Source: Combretum micranthum (taxonomy: Eukaryota; Streptophyta; Magnoliopsida; Myrtales; Combretaceae). From it: DNA of 64,000 nt. This document shows, one piece after another, positions 1 through 12,332 of the stretch. The notes below the pieces were generated by a model. That model was not told the origin of the DNA, searched no databases, and saw only the letters and a list, made by a program, of their open reading frames with translations. A program made the translations under genes and the position numbers. The stretch covers positions 62,001 to 126,000 of the forward strand of contig JAMXBD010002746.1 of assembly GCA_024138025.1 (NCBI GenBank). The letters are read 5' to 3'. The stretch's first letter is position 1; the number at the start of each line of letters is the position of its first letter.

Positions 1-300
1 ACAATACTACACCGGCTCTATGCCGGTAGTGTAAACGGCCTACATGGATAGGCGGCGGCTTTCATGCCAATGTGCACTAAATAGAAGCTACGTAAATTTT
101 TTTTTTTACGAAAAACCAATAAACGTCGGTGGTGTAGACCTCCTACACCGGCAGAGTACATGATAACATTGGCAGCCTTTGAAGCCATGTACCCTAGAAC
201 AAATAACGTGCAAAATTTACATGAATGTTGGAAAACTTGAGTTCAACGCCGGTGGCGTTGATGTCGAGTACGTGTAAATTTCTCCTGGAAATCTGTTTCG
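1..300. repeat. Cluster of CTACACCGGC-like motifs
   Basis: Five copies of a roughly 10-base GC-rich motif lie in otherwise AT-rich DNA: CTACACCGGC at 7-16 and 143-152, and inverted versions at 22-31, 125-137 and 248-257. The first two form an inverted pair around a short loop. Arrays of short motifs in both orientations are typical of subterminal regions of DNA transposons such as CACTA elements, but no terminus is visible because the window starts here. The element type is inferred. Confidence 0.35.
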
Positions 301-524
301 TCTAGACTTCACTTATATATATATATATAATAAGAACAAAAGATTAAATTTATAAATATATATATAATACTGTAAGAATAATAAGATTAATAATCCTTAA
401 GTATTAAACTTAGCTATTGTTATAAGTAGAAAACATTTTTATCATACTAAACAAAAATATTAAATCATAATAATTACTTGATAACTATCGTATATAGGTA
501 AATGTACAAGAATAGAAAAAGTAA
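301..524. other. AT-rich spacer, no gene seen
   Basis: Low-complexity AT-rich DNA with a short TA run near 314-328. It adjoins the outer edge of the Sirevirus LTR at 525. Nothing else is recognised. Confidence 0.5.
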
Positions 525-2274
525 TGTTGGTCCTACTTTAATAATCAAGAAGGGGGCATGAAATAATTATTAATAAAAACGTAAATTTTGGCCTTTTAAA
601 AATTATTCCCCTTCAGTTACAAATATGAGAACAAGTTAAACAATTTAAACAATTATAAAAATAAACTGTAGAAATTTAAAAGATAAGAGATAGAGAATTA
701 GGTAGCAATGTATAATGGTTTCGTCTTGTGCGTCAGTCCACTCTTCTAGTTTCGTGTCGGAGACCCTATAATCCTCACAAGTTTGTTCCACTATATCAAA
801 TCAAATCAAATTACAAGATAGTACAATCCTTTTTGCTCGATTATCATAGCTTTCCTTAAGCTAACAATCAATACTACAAAGTCTAATCTTGTAATCAAGC
901 TAACAAATAAGAAGGAAACTATACGTTCCTTCCTTTTACAAAGAAATGGGTTAAAAAGCAAACGTTGCAGTAAGGTAATAAAAAGCATAAGTTAGTTCGA
1001 AAGTTCTTTTTGAAACAGAGGTTCTCCTTTTCTCTTTTTCTTTTTTTAGCATAAGAGTAAGTGTTTCTTCTTTTCTGTCTCGTAAAATTATATTCACTGT
1101 GATCAGCATTAAAAAATTCTTGTTATAAAACGTGGATAAGCTTTCCCTTGTATTTCTCGGATAATATCTTGCATAATATCTTCTGAGACTTATCCTTCTT
1201 CGAAGAATTTGAATCCTGCTGTGATCTTCAACGAATAGAAGATAAGATAGAAATATTTTTCTTGTTTCTTATAAGTTAGCTTTTCAGATATTGTGGTGAA
1301 TTTTTTCTTAATTTGAAATTTGAAAATGGATAAGTGAATCATCATCATCTGATCTTCTTCTTTATCCAATCCAAAAGCTAGATAACGATTATCCTCTTTT
1401 TGAATTCTCGGCAAAATCCCATAAAAATAGGTAAGAGATAGACTTGTTCTTGTCTTGTAAATTGTAGATAATGATAATCCATTTGTCTTGAAAGAGAATT
1501 TCGTGTAACATTTACTTAAACAAAATCTAATATTGTTCTTAAAATTTTTATCGTTGATGAGAGAGAAACTTTGAGAAAAACTTTAAATCCCCTTAGATAT
1601 CAACCAATTTAAGTAGAACAAATGAGTATATTACCAAAATAAACTCATTTTCTCATAACCAGGCCTTTAAGATACTTATTTGTACTTATTTGAAATGAAT
1701 TAGATAAAAAATGGACAGATGAACGGTAAAATTGCGCCAGCACTATTGCTATCAAAAATTGCAGACGATCTTCTAGACAGTCCTCTAGATAACTGTTAAA
1801 ACTTTTGTTCTTTATCTTTTTGACATTTTTACCCTCTGGAATATCTTCTAGATAGTCTTCTGTATATCAAATAATAACTCATGTTGTTGATTTTCATTAA
1901 TACAACCTTCTATAATATATTATAAACAACTAGACAACCTTCGGCATGACCTTTTGTATTATCTTCTCTATACCATTTAAATCTTCTATATGAACTTCTG
2001 GAATATCTTATGGATATCCGCTATAACTTTTACCCTTTATCTTTCACTAAAGCATACTTCTGTATTAACTTCTGGATGAAGCACTCATAATTTATCGAGG
2101 TTCTGCTTGTGCTATATAATTCTCTGGATTTCCAATTCTTTCATTTATCCTTGAATAAAGCTTGTTATTATTTTAGTCTATGAACTTAAAATAAAATCAT
2201 GTGCACTTAATAAATTAATTAGGTTTCTTGAACAATTTTGTTATCATCAAAACTTTATTTATAGATAATCAACA
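525..2274 (-). mobile_element. 3' LTR of a Sirevirus-type Ty1/copia element
   Basis: Read on the minus strand, this 1750-bp segment starts TGTTGATTATC at 2274, directly after a purine-rich tract, and ends ...GGACCAACA at 525, giving the TG...CA ends of an LTR. Near its end it has GCCCCCTTCTTG, similar to the C-rich run seen just before the end of many Sirevirus LTRs. The length suits Sireviruses, whose LTRs often exceed 1 kb. It follows the env-like ORF and RNase H in the expected order. The short ORFs inside it (806-988, 1190-1414) look coincidental. The matching 5' LTR is not present, so the boundary rests on end motifs only. Confidence 0.65.
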
Positions 2275-2484
2275 TTCTCTTCCTTTTTGATGATAAAAAA
2301 ACCATTTTTCCTTCATCATAAATTCAAGAATAAAGAACATAAATTTTGAAAACATAAATCCATAATAATCAAGCAACATTCATAAGTCAAAAGAAGATCA
2401 ACATCAATCCCCAACATCCAACAATCAGCATTCATCATAGAGGAAATCTACTTTGTGTTTTCTCCCTCTTTTTGTTATCATCAA
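2275..2484 (-). other. Polypurine tract region with repeated PPT-like motifs
   Basis: On the minus strand a purine run AAAAAGGAAGAGAA (2275-2288) abuts the LTR start and is the likely polypurine tract. A second copy of the same context, ACAAAAAGAGGGAGA preceded by TTTGATGATA, lies at 2461-2484. A related TTTGATGATAACAAAA occurs just inside the LTR (about 2239-2256). Repeated polypurine tracts before the 3' LTR are a known Sirevirus trait. Confidence 0.55.
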
Positions 2485-2621
2485 AGGAAAACAAAATATA
2501 GTAATAATATTGTTGTGCATTCATTCAAAATATGTTCTTAAACATGATTACATGAGATTCGCAAAAAGTAAAATATTGAATTCTTTAGAACATAATTCGT
2601 CTAGCAAAGAAAAAAAGAGAG

Positions 2622-4322
2622 TTAAAGGTTTTTGGGATAGATGACGGTTAAAGGATTAGAAACATATGGAATAATTGCCCAATTCTGGGAATCTTCAGAG
2701 GTAGTATTTGACAAGTTTTCAGCAGCAGCAGCAGCAACAACATTTGTGTTTAGACCAACAGCAGGCAAAATAAAATCAGTGTCTTCTTTGTTTAGCTCAA
2801 CATCAAGAACAGGTTCATCAACTTTACACACACTTTGTCTTCTCTAACTATACTGTCCTTATGAGCATATTGTTCATCATTCACAGCAATGTCTTCTCCC
2901 TTTCTCAAACTTTCATTCCCATCACCAAGATCAGGATTATCATGAATATTCTTAATAAGGATTCCTTGGTCAGATTTGGTTTGAAGTATCTCTTCGATAT
3001 TGTCTAGAAGATTTTTGTGCATCACTTCAAACTTTTCATCCATCATTCTGGTTAATTGTTCCTTTAATTCTCTAGATCCATCGTGAATCTACCCCTGAAT
3101 ATTTGGTCCATCCTCTTCTTTTTCTTCAAAATTTCTATCCGCTTCATTGTCTAGCATAGATTTAACCTTTTTACGAGTAATATTCTTCACTCTATGTTCC
3201 TTATGAACATAACAATCTCCATCAATAGGAACCAAGATTTTTCGTCAACATGGATTCCCATTCTTAAAAAGCTATATTGTCCTATTTTCTTCAAAGGAAG
3301 AGGAAATCTAGATTCATTAGTGATAGATATACCTTTATATTTTAGAATTTCAACAATCATTCCTCCATAAGGTTTGTTTTCTCTATGCTTCCACGTATGA
3401 TTTATGATTTGTTTTGGAAGATCAATTCTTTCATCCTTCATCATTGCCAAAATCAGTAAACCTTCTTCTTTAGATAGAGTAGTAGTACTCCCTCTTTTTG
3501 GCAAAAGACATTCACTCACCATCTTGTGTAGAATTCGAATTAGTAATTCGAACTCTATAACAAACACATCATCTTCAGAAAAGCTTCTAACACCATCATT
3601 GAGAATTCGACAGATTTCACTCTTCTTCTTTGAAACTAATTCAGCATCATCTTTTTCATTCTTCAAATCAAAACATTTTATTAACAACTTCGTACTAATT
3701 CTAATCTTCTTGTCTCCAATCTTAGAAACCAACTCACATTACTTTTCTGAGACAAGTTATCATAGAATTCCTTAACAAATTCACCAGACACTTCACTATT
3801 CAAACTACAATACTTCTTGCACCCTAACTGCTCTATCCAATCATTCTAATAAAAACCATTCTTTTTGAAATATTCAAAATCTATTAAAAAAAAAAACTCA
3901 CGAAATTTTACCTTAGTTAAATCAGATGATTTAAATTTTTCTTTCTCTGAAGATGAATCCTCAGGTTCAGAAATTCTTTTCCGCTTTCGTGATATGACTT
4001 TCTTTTCCTTTGGAGCACTTGTTTCTCCTTTGACAATCTTTGAACTTGTTTTCTTTTTCTTTTTGGACTTAGGTTTTGGAGTTTCCTCTGGGTACAAAGG
4101 TTCACTCAAAACATCCATTGCTGATTTCTCATGCTTTCGTTTTGATCGGGTTTCATTCTTGTTCAAGGGTTTTTGTAGGTTTTCATTCTTTCTTTTCGAA
4201 TGAATTTCCTTTTGATTTGAAGTTTATGAATTAAAAGATTCATCAACAATTGAAATGGGTTTTGAAGATTTGATAGTTTTAAAGTTTTTGTTGGAAAGAC
4301 TTTGAGATTTTCGTAGAGCCAT
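2622..4322 (-). pseudogene. Sirevirus env-like ORF, broken
   Basis: Minus-strand coding remnants lie between RNase H and the 3' LTR. The likely start is the ATG at 4322, about 230 bp after the pol remnant. The first part (about 3850-4322) is lysine/serine-rich with runs of basic residues (KSKKKKKTSSK, RKRKRISEPEDSSS). The middle block (3187-3732) is the best preserved. Its pattern of a leucine-rich stretch, 'LLPKRGSTTTLSKEEGLLIL', 'IDLPKQIINH' and 'KPYGGMIVEILK' resembles the 'putative plant transposon protein' domain found in env-like ORFs of Sireviruses. The last part (2622-3046) is acidic. Stops occur early (about residue 33) and between blocks, so no full protein is made. No convincing membrane segment remains. 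The domain match is by eye. Confidence 0.6.
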
Positions 4323-4548
4323 ATGTGAAAATTTGAGATTTTCTTGAACAAAAGATTTAGGGTTTTAATAATTGAAGAGGCGGGAAGATAAAGAGAATAC
4401 GATTGGTTTATAAAAACAAGAACAAGATGACTGTTTATAGAAAATTGAAACACTCAATAGATTTTTTTAATATATTTTAAAAAATTATAAATAAATGAGG
4501 AGAGAAAAACAAAATAGTTTTTCTTTATATGAATGGATAACAAACACC
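4323..4548. other. Spacer between pol and env-like ORF of the Sirevirus
   Basis: AT-rich stretch between the end of the RNase H remnant and the env-like start. No ORF or motif is recognised. A short gap here fits Sirevirus layout. Confidence 0.4.
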
Positions 4549-6663
4549 TCATTCATTACGAATAAATTCAAAATTCATTTTTTCTAAAGGTTTTGTAAAA
4601 ATATATACTAATTGCATATCAGAAGGCACAAATTCAACATCGATATTATCATTAATTACACGATCTTGGATAAAGTGATGTCGAATTTCAATGTGTTTAG
4701 ATCTAAAATGATGTACAAGATTTTTTGTCAAGTTAATTGCACTTGTATTATCATATTTAATAGGTATATTCTTATATAATAAACCATAATCCTGTAATTA
4801 TTGTTTAATCTAAATCATTGAGCACAACAATTATCAATAGAAACATATTTTGCTTCAGCTGTGGACAAGGCAATTGAATTTTGTTTCTTAGAAGACCAAG
4901 AAACTAATTTGTCACCAAAGAATTGACAAGTACCAGATGTGCTTTTTCTATCAATTTTACAACCAGCATAATCTACATCAGAGTATTCTATTAAATCAAA
5001 ATTTTGATTTTTTAGGGTACCAGATGCCTAATTTTGAAGTATTTATCAAGTAATTGAAAATTCGCTTAACAACTGATAAATGTGTTTCTGTGGGTGTACT
5101 TTGAAATCTCGTACACAAACATACACTAAACAAAATATCAAGTAAGGATGCATTTAAGTACAATAAAGATCCTATAAGACTTCTATAAAGTTTTTTCGTT
5201 ACTTCCTTCTTTCCATTTGAGTCAGGATCTAACCTTGTTGAAGCACTCATAGGTATTGTAGCTCCTTTACATCCTTCATATCCAAATTTCCTAAGGATTT
5301 GTCTAGTGTACTTTTCTTGATGAACAAAGATTCCTTCTTTAGTTTGTTTAATTCGTAACCCGAGAAAGAATGTCAATTCACCCATCATTGACATTTCAAA
5401 TTCTGCTTGCATGTCATTTGCAAAATCTTAACAATACGTTTCATTAGTAGATTCGAATATTATATCATCCATATAAATTTGTACAACTAAGATATCATTA
5501 TCATATGTTTTAAAAATAAGGTTGTATCAATAGTTCCTCTTTAAAATCCGTTAGAAATTAAAAACAGACTTAATCTTTCATACCATGCCACTAGGGCTTG
5601 TTTTAAACCACGTAAAGCTTTGTTTAATTTGAACACATAATCATTTTTAAAAGGATCTTCAAAACCAGGAGGTTATTCAACATACACATCTTCTTTTATA
5701 AAACTGTTTAAAAACGCACTTTACATCAATTTGAAGAACTTTAAAATTCTTCTAACTTGCTTATGCAAGCATCAAACGAATTGATTCTAATCTAGCAATA
5801 GGTATATATTTCATTCAAAGTCAATTCCTTCCTCTTGTGAATATCCTTTAGCTACCGATCTTGCTTTATTTTTATAATTTTACCATTTTCATCTAATTTG
5901 TTTTTAAATACCCATTTAGTTCCAAGTACTAATTTTCCTTTAGGTCTAGGCACAAGATTCCATACATTATTTCTTTGAAATTGATTTAGTTCATCTTGCA
6001 TCGCATCTATCCAATTATTATCATTTAAAGCTTCATCAACATTACTAGGTTCAATTTCAGATAATAATGTCAAATGATTTTCAAAATCTTGTAAACTAGC
6101 TCTTGTTTTAACACTAGATTGAACATTACCTATTATTTGGTCATGGGGATGAAGAGATTTATATTTCCAAGCCTTAGAAGTTTCTGGTTCAGATTCTTTA
6201 AGTTTTAAAGTACCTTCTATATTACCTTCTGGAAAATGTTCTAGATTTCCAGATTCATGAGTTTCAATAGCTGGTGCTTCAGCCTTTAGTTTTGGATAAG
6301 ATGCTTCTTTAGATTTGGATTCTTTTTTATTATCAGACTCATCATCCTTTGTATCTTCAATAAACTTAACTTTATTGATTCTTCAATAGTTTTAGATGAT
6401 TTACTAAAAACACGATAAGCATGACTATTTCAAGAATATAATAAAAATATAGCTTCATTAGATCTTTCATCAAACTTACCAAGATTTAGAGCATTCTTTT
6501 TCACAAAACATTTAGAACCAAATACATCAAAATAAGAAACACTAGGTTTCTTATCTCGAAAGAGTTCATATGTTGTTTTGGATGTCATAGGTCATATGTA
6601 TACTTGATTGATGATGTAGTCAGCTGTAGAAATTGCTTCTGCCCAAAAATACTAAATAATACC
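4549..6663 (-). pseudogene. Ty1/copia reverse transcriptase and RNase H, broken
   Basis: Minus-strand polyprotein remnants. From high to low coordinates they show: the integrase C-terminal edge (FWAEAISTADYI, about 6605-6650), a poorly conserved linker, the RT start (WNLVPRPKGKLVLGTKWVFK, in 5852-6073), an intact YMDD catalytic motif near 5462-5476, the RT end (FFLGLRIKQTKEGIFVHQEKY, in 4996-5412), then RNase H (DVDYAGCKIDRKSTSGTCQF, about 4900-4990; ALSTAEAKY, about 4845-4880) and the tail to 4549. This is the canonical copia order. Frames are interrupted by stops and indels, so the gene is dead. An in-frame stop also precedes FWAEA. Only RT/RNase H and an integrase scrap remain here; the rest of integrase lies beyond a 4.9-kb insertion, at 11562-12332. 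Confidence 0.88.
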
Positions 6664-8932
6664 TGTCACGCCCCAAAATAGGGCCTAGTAGTATCATCCT
6701 GTAGTCATCATATCACGTGTGCACCCATAATATGAGAACCGTCTTGCAAGTCAGATATTACAAGACTCTATCTTATAATTGTTACATGTAATGTAGTCAT
6801 ACCACTATATTATATATAAATACTAAGGATTCCGATTTTCCTTAGTTTGCCAGAATCGCAAAGAATCGGTATCCCCTACCAAATAATGAAATTGAGATTA
6901 AACCTATAAAATACAAGATCTTAATCAATTTTACCATTTATCTAATTTGTTCTTTGAGACCAATATAATCTATGAAACTATCCTCAGCAAGGTCTTTTGA
7001 TGTAGCACTCTTCACTCCTGCTTAACCCAATCCCAGCTAACGTTATACCTGCACAAAGACTGTTGGAGGGTGAGCAAAACCACACGCTCAGTGAGATGAC
7101 CTGACCAGACCACATATCAAACAATGGAAATCAAGTTTACTTAGCAAACATATGTAATGCCACAATCAAGCATATGAACAATTACAAGCCTGGAGAATCC
7201 GGAGTCCAAAGCAGGATGGAGATTTACCCCTCTCATCAGGGTTGAAGGAACCAGTAGTACATAGTCTATCCAGAAGAAGCCAAGCATACATGGGAATCAA
7301 CGATTTCTCGTATTAGGGTTATCACTTTTAATATGATATCTTAACAAACCATCCCATGTACATACCTTTAGCAACTCCCTAAGCATTAGTCATCCAAACA
7401 ATACCATAAGCGGCGTCCTTCATTTACCACTTAGTTCTTATGGTACCAATAGAATCAAAGGTAACCTTGCGTTGATCTAATAGCCTTTAGCCTAGGTCAA
7501 CCAAGCATTATCAAAGTCCCGGATGGCCAATACGTAATAGACTACTACGCTTTTAAAGATGCAAATATGCAATATATGCAATGCATGCCCATTTTATTTT
7601 ATGGTACCAATAGTTTTTAGTCAGGTTCAGGATGATAATACAATTACAGACAAACATCAACATGTTCCATACAATTATCATCATACAAGAAAATTGTTAA
7701 TTATAATAAGATGTTTTGGCAATCATACATACACCAAGCAGCATACGATTTACCCAACCCACATGCGATTCAGTTTGAGATGTTATTATCAATGCAACTA
7801 ACTACAAGCATAAACAATATGATAAGGTCAAAGTCCCTCACCTGTGGTCCTCGCTATATCGCTGTAATAAGCTACTGGTAGTCCGAGAACCGATTTATAT
7901 TCCTATGGAATGAAATAACATATATTTATTATTATACGATTATTCCTGTAAGAGAAGTCTTCCTAAAATTAAGGGTGCTAACTTTAATCACCTAATTTTA
8001 AATTAAACTTAATTATTACGGTGTCTATTAATTTAATCAAATTCCTATGAATATCTAAATATTCTATATTTGATAAAGTTTTTATTATTTCTAAGGACTT
8101 TTTAAGGTTCTAACCTTTATAGTAAGAAATAATTATTTGTTATTTATTTTCATTTTGCTTCTCTTGATCTTTAATTGTTATTTATATTTATTTGATATTG
8201 TCATTGCTTTTATATTGTTTTTAGTTAATGGATTATAATAACTATTATTTATCTTCTATTGTTTAATTCTCGTAGAGTTATTCTTAGTGTATATCATATA
8301 CTTATCTTGTAAGTTTTAGAGATCATATTACTCGTAACTTAAGCCTTTAAAATTTTCCATTGTTGTATATTTTCTTTATATATAAAGATTATTTTATTAA
8401 TTTTGAAAATCTTATTTTTATTAGTTACCAAAAAATCATATCTTTTATTTATATAATGTACTAATCTTAGTATTAGTGATACTCATAAAAATAGTAGTAA
8501 TACTAGTATCAAAGATAATGGTGATTATATTAGTTTTAATATTACTACTAATAGTAAAAAAAAATAAATTTAATTACAAAAACAATTTAATAGTTTTAGT
8601 AACAAAATCAATAATACTAATATTGATAATATCAATAGGCTTAATAAAAATTTTAATATTACTACTAACAACATTAGTGATATTAGTAATAGATCAATAA
8701 TATTTGTAATACAAGTAATAATATTGCTTAAGAAAATAAACTTTAATGATAAAATCAATATCAAAATATTTATTCATTTATTTATTTATTCATTTTTATA
8801 TATTATTTCATTAATAACATAAGTAGTTCAAGTTATATTTCTATTAGTTTTAGCTAAAACATAAATTACGGAATATTTATAATTATAAAATTTTATTTGA
8901 AATAATAAAATTAATTTATCAATTACTACTAC

Positions 8933-8982
<50 letters not shown>

Positions 8983-11561
8983 TCATTTGCAAAGGTCCAG
9001 GGACGTTATGTCCCAGGTTTTCTTTCTTTCTTTCTTTCTTTTTTTTTAGTTATTTTATTATTATATTATTATTATATTATTGTATATATATATATATATA
9101 TATAATCCTCGCCGGCTTAATCTAGGGGACGTCATTTACGTCCCCTTACTCTTGGGGATATTCAATTTTTCTTTTTCTTTCTCTCTCTCTTTTTTTTTTT
9201 TTATAAAATATAATTATTAACTTTATAATGAAAATTCGTAATAAATAAAATATTAATTTTTAACACTTTTTACATTACTAAAACATATACTTATAATCTA
9301 TATCTTACATAGCTCACACTAATAAAACTAATGTTAAAAATTAATTAATTAATTAAAAAAATCATAATTCAGAATTAATAAATAAAATATTATTAATTAT
9401 TTTATCTAACCAAAATATATAAAATTATATTTTTCTACATTTTCAATAATACTAAAGTATTTACATATACATATACTTAAATAACTATATATTACTAAAA
9501 ATAATTCCAAAAATTATAAAAAAATTATTTTCACTTCAGAATAAAATAAATATATATTTTTAATAATTAACCAACCTATCAGAATTAATAAAACTAATTA
9601 AAATTTTTTTTTAAATAAAATTCTGCACATATAGTTACTATTCACGTGAACAGTATCAGTGCACTATTCATCATCTTCAACCTTGGTTCAAGTCCGATTT
9701 TGCATAATTTTACACGTCCAAATCCATTCTAATTCATTTCTAAGCATTTATACATGATATTTCTACATATATATCAACTCAAATCATCAAAACTCATCCT
9801 TAAATTATAATTTTCGGATTAAATAAGTATAACTCAAGTTTAAGAGTTCTTACCTTCTTGGAGCTATCTGGACGTGATTTGAAGCTTGTTTTGGGTTGTA
9901 TTATGATCCTAGTATCATTAGGAGTTAGTTCCAATACTTGTTTTAAAAAAAAAACAAATCGAAATACAACAACTTACCTTGACATCAATTTGAGCGTTTT
10001 TCATATTATTTTCTTCTTTGATTTGAACTGAGATGTTTAGGACGATTTGATTTCTGTTTTTAGGTTGATTGGATTGTTCAAAAGGTGTTTGTTTGATCTG
10101 GAAAATTTGAGAGTAAATAAAGGTTGTTTGCTTGCCCAATATGATGCTTCAAGGTATATATATAGAAGAGAAAGAAGGACAAGTTGCGGCTGCATATCTC
10201 CTCCGAATTTCTTCGGTTTTGATCTCAGTTGGCTGTCATTTTTACTTCAATTAATGCTCTATTGAGTTGTCATTATTTAGTTGATCTTTTGGGTTGATTT
10301 AGTTGACAAAAGGATGCATTATTGGTCCCAAAAATCCGGCTCCTCTTCCTCGTAGCTTCCCCACCGAATTTGATAGCCAAACCATATATATATATATATA
10401 AATATATTAGTTGATAATTATTTTAGGTTTAGGGTATATATAAATAAAATATAAAGATAAGATAATGAATTTATAACCATATAAGGAGGGAATAAAACAT
10501 AAATTTGTGAAAAAAATCAATTTTGCGGGTTTAAGTGATACGTATATTAAATATTAATTTAGTAATATTTTTAGATGAGAAGTTCTATATTCGCGTTATT
10601 AAATATTCTAAACACTATAGTATACACAGAATTTCTATTAAAGATTTGTATATATGTGTATGAATTTTCGCTTTTTCTTTCGAATTCATCCGCATCCAGG
10701 GAGAGATCGAAATTGAAAAGCAATTCCAAACCGTAACAACGTATATCAAACGAAAAAAAATGCAAATCAGTTAGGATATATAAAAATATAAAAATAATAA
10801 GAAGATGATAAATTTATAACCAATAAATATGTAAGGAGTGGGGGAAAATATAAATTGGTGAAAAAATTTAATTTTGTGGATTCAAATGACACGTATAATA
10901 AATACCGATTTGATAATATTTTTGGATAAAAATTTACATATTAACGATATTAAATATTCTGTATATGATAGTATACATAGAATCTTTAGTTTAATACTTT
11001 CACTTTTTTGTTTTTATACTTGTTATCGTAAATTATATTTTATTTGTTTAAAAGTTTCGTTTCGTGGTATTTTGATAAATTAATAATTATATTGCCCTTA
11101 ATTCGACTTTATTATAAATCTTTAAGATTTGAAATTACATATGAAATCGTTTCTATTTATAAATTTATTCTAGACTTTTTATTAGATTAGAAATTTAATT
11201 TTAATTTTATATTTGTTACTCAGTTCTTTTTACTAATTATATAAATTACTGGTTTATATCAGACTTTTAGTTTTTATAAACTCAGAATTATTTAACTTGA
11301 AGGTTTTAATATATATGTATATATATATATATATTTTACATTAAAACTTAAGTTTGTAAATATTAAATAGTTTTCTTTATTTTTTATTATGAACTTTTAA
11401 GGTCTTAGTGAAAAAGATTATAATTTGTTAATACTTAAAAAATTTAAATCGTGAAAAATTTGGAGTGATTTTTGCTACTCGTTTTAACCATTCTTTTAAA
11501 AATTTATATTATATTTTTAGTATTTATTAAAACTAGATTATGAGAAATTAGGGGGATTACA
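6664..11561 (-). mobile_element. 4.9-kb solo LTR inserted in the Sirevirus
   Basis: The segment is flanked by a 5-bp direct repeat, ATACC, at 6659-6663 and 11562-11566, and it splits the copia integrase coding region exactly. Read on the minus strand it begins TGTAATCCCCCTAATTT and ends TTTTGGGGCGTGACA, the TG...CA ends of an LTR. No primer site, polypurine tract or retroviral protein is found inside, so it is best explained as a solo LTR left by recombination between two LTRs. The terminal motifs match those of the long LTRs at 23203 and 32564. A diverged relative of its 3' part lies at 12333-13588. It holds several microsatellites. ORFs inside are low-complexity and not credible genes. Confidence 0.82.
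8924..9104. repeat. Microsatellite cluster in the solo LTR
   Basis: Contains a long ATT/TTA trinucleotide run (8924-8981), a TTTC run (about 9018-9041) and a TA run (about 9082-9104), separated by short unique DNA. Such runs commonly expand by replication slippage. Confidence 0.9.
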
Positions 11562-12332
11562 ATACCACTTTCATTTAACATAGATCTTGTCATTTCTTGT
11601 ATTGTTCTATTCTTGTGTTCTACAACTCCATTTTGTTGAGGAATATATGGAGCTGAGAAAATATGAGATATACCATGTCCTTCATAAACAATTTTATAAA
11701 TCTTTGCATTTTGAAATTCTTTTCTATGATTAGTTCGAAGGCTAATAATAGAGATTCCTTTTTCATTTGATTTTTTTTTTTTTTTTTTTTGCAAATTTTT
11801 TAAATGAATCAAAAGTATCTCTCTTATGTTGCAAGAACATAACCCCAAGTACATCTTGAATAATCATCAATAATAACAAGTCCATATTTACTTCCACCCA
11901 TGCTCAAAACTCTTATAGATCTAAATAAATCAAGATGTAATAATTCAAAAGGTCTTTTAGTTGATATTTCATTTTTGCTTTTATGAGATACAGAAACCAC
12001 TTTATTTTTCAAACATGCATCACTTCTCACATCTTGTTTAATATTGATTTTAGGTAATCCTTTTATGATATTCTTTTTGGATAACTTTTTTAATTGATTG
12101 AAATTAACATGTCCTAAATGTCTATGCCAAGCAAATACATGATCATTCATAGATAACAAACAACAAGCATATTCAACTTCGGTAAGTTTTATAAGATATA
12201 TATTTTTCTTTCTAAAACCTTCAAATAATTTATGTCATTTTCATCAAAAGCAAAGCATTTATCTTTTTCAAAAACTATTTTATATCCTTTGTCACATAGT
12301 TGACTAATGCTTAATAAATTATGTTTCAAGCC
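11562..12332 (-). pseudogene. Ty1/copia integrase, 5'-truncated and broken
   Basis: Minus-strand continuation of the Sirevirus pol. From 12332 downward it shows LKHNLLSISQLCDKGYK, then the GAG-pre-integrase zinc region (HVFAWHRHLGHVNFNQLKKL) and the integrase core: HLDLF and VIIDDYSRCTWGYV supply Asp residues, and PYIPQQNGVVEHKNR carries the Glu. In the HHCC motif the first Cys is replaced (SDAC where CxxC is usual). A frameshift separates 11824-12159 from 11504-11854. The coding match breaks at 11566, where the solo LTR insertion begins; the protein pattern resumes at 6658. Everything upstream (gag, protease, 5' LTR) is missing: the match stops abruptly at about 12332. Confidence 0.88.

Noticed and set aside
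2641..2847. Plus-strand ORF of 68 codons
   Set aside because: Opposite to the env-like remnant; no motif and the Ala run comes from a GCA repeat.
8476..8764. Overlapping ORFs on both strands rich in I, L and V
   Set aside because: Low-complexity ATA/ATT repeat DNA inside the solo LTR; hydrophobic translation is a product of composition.
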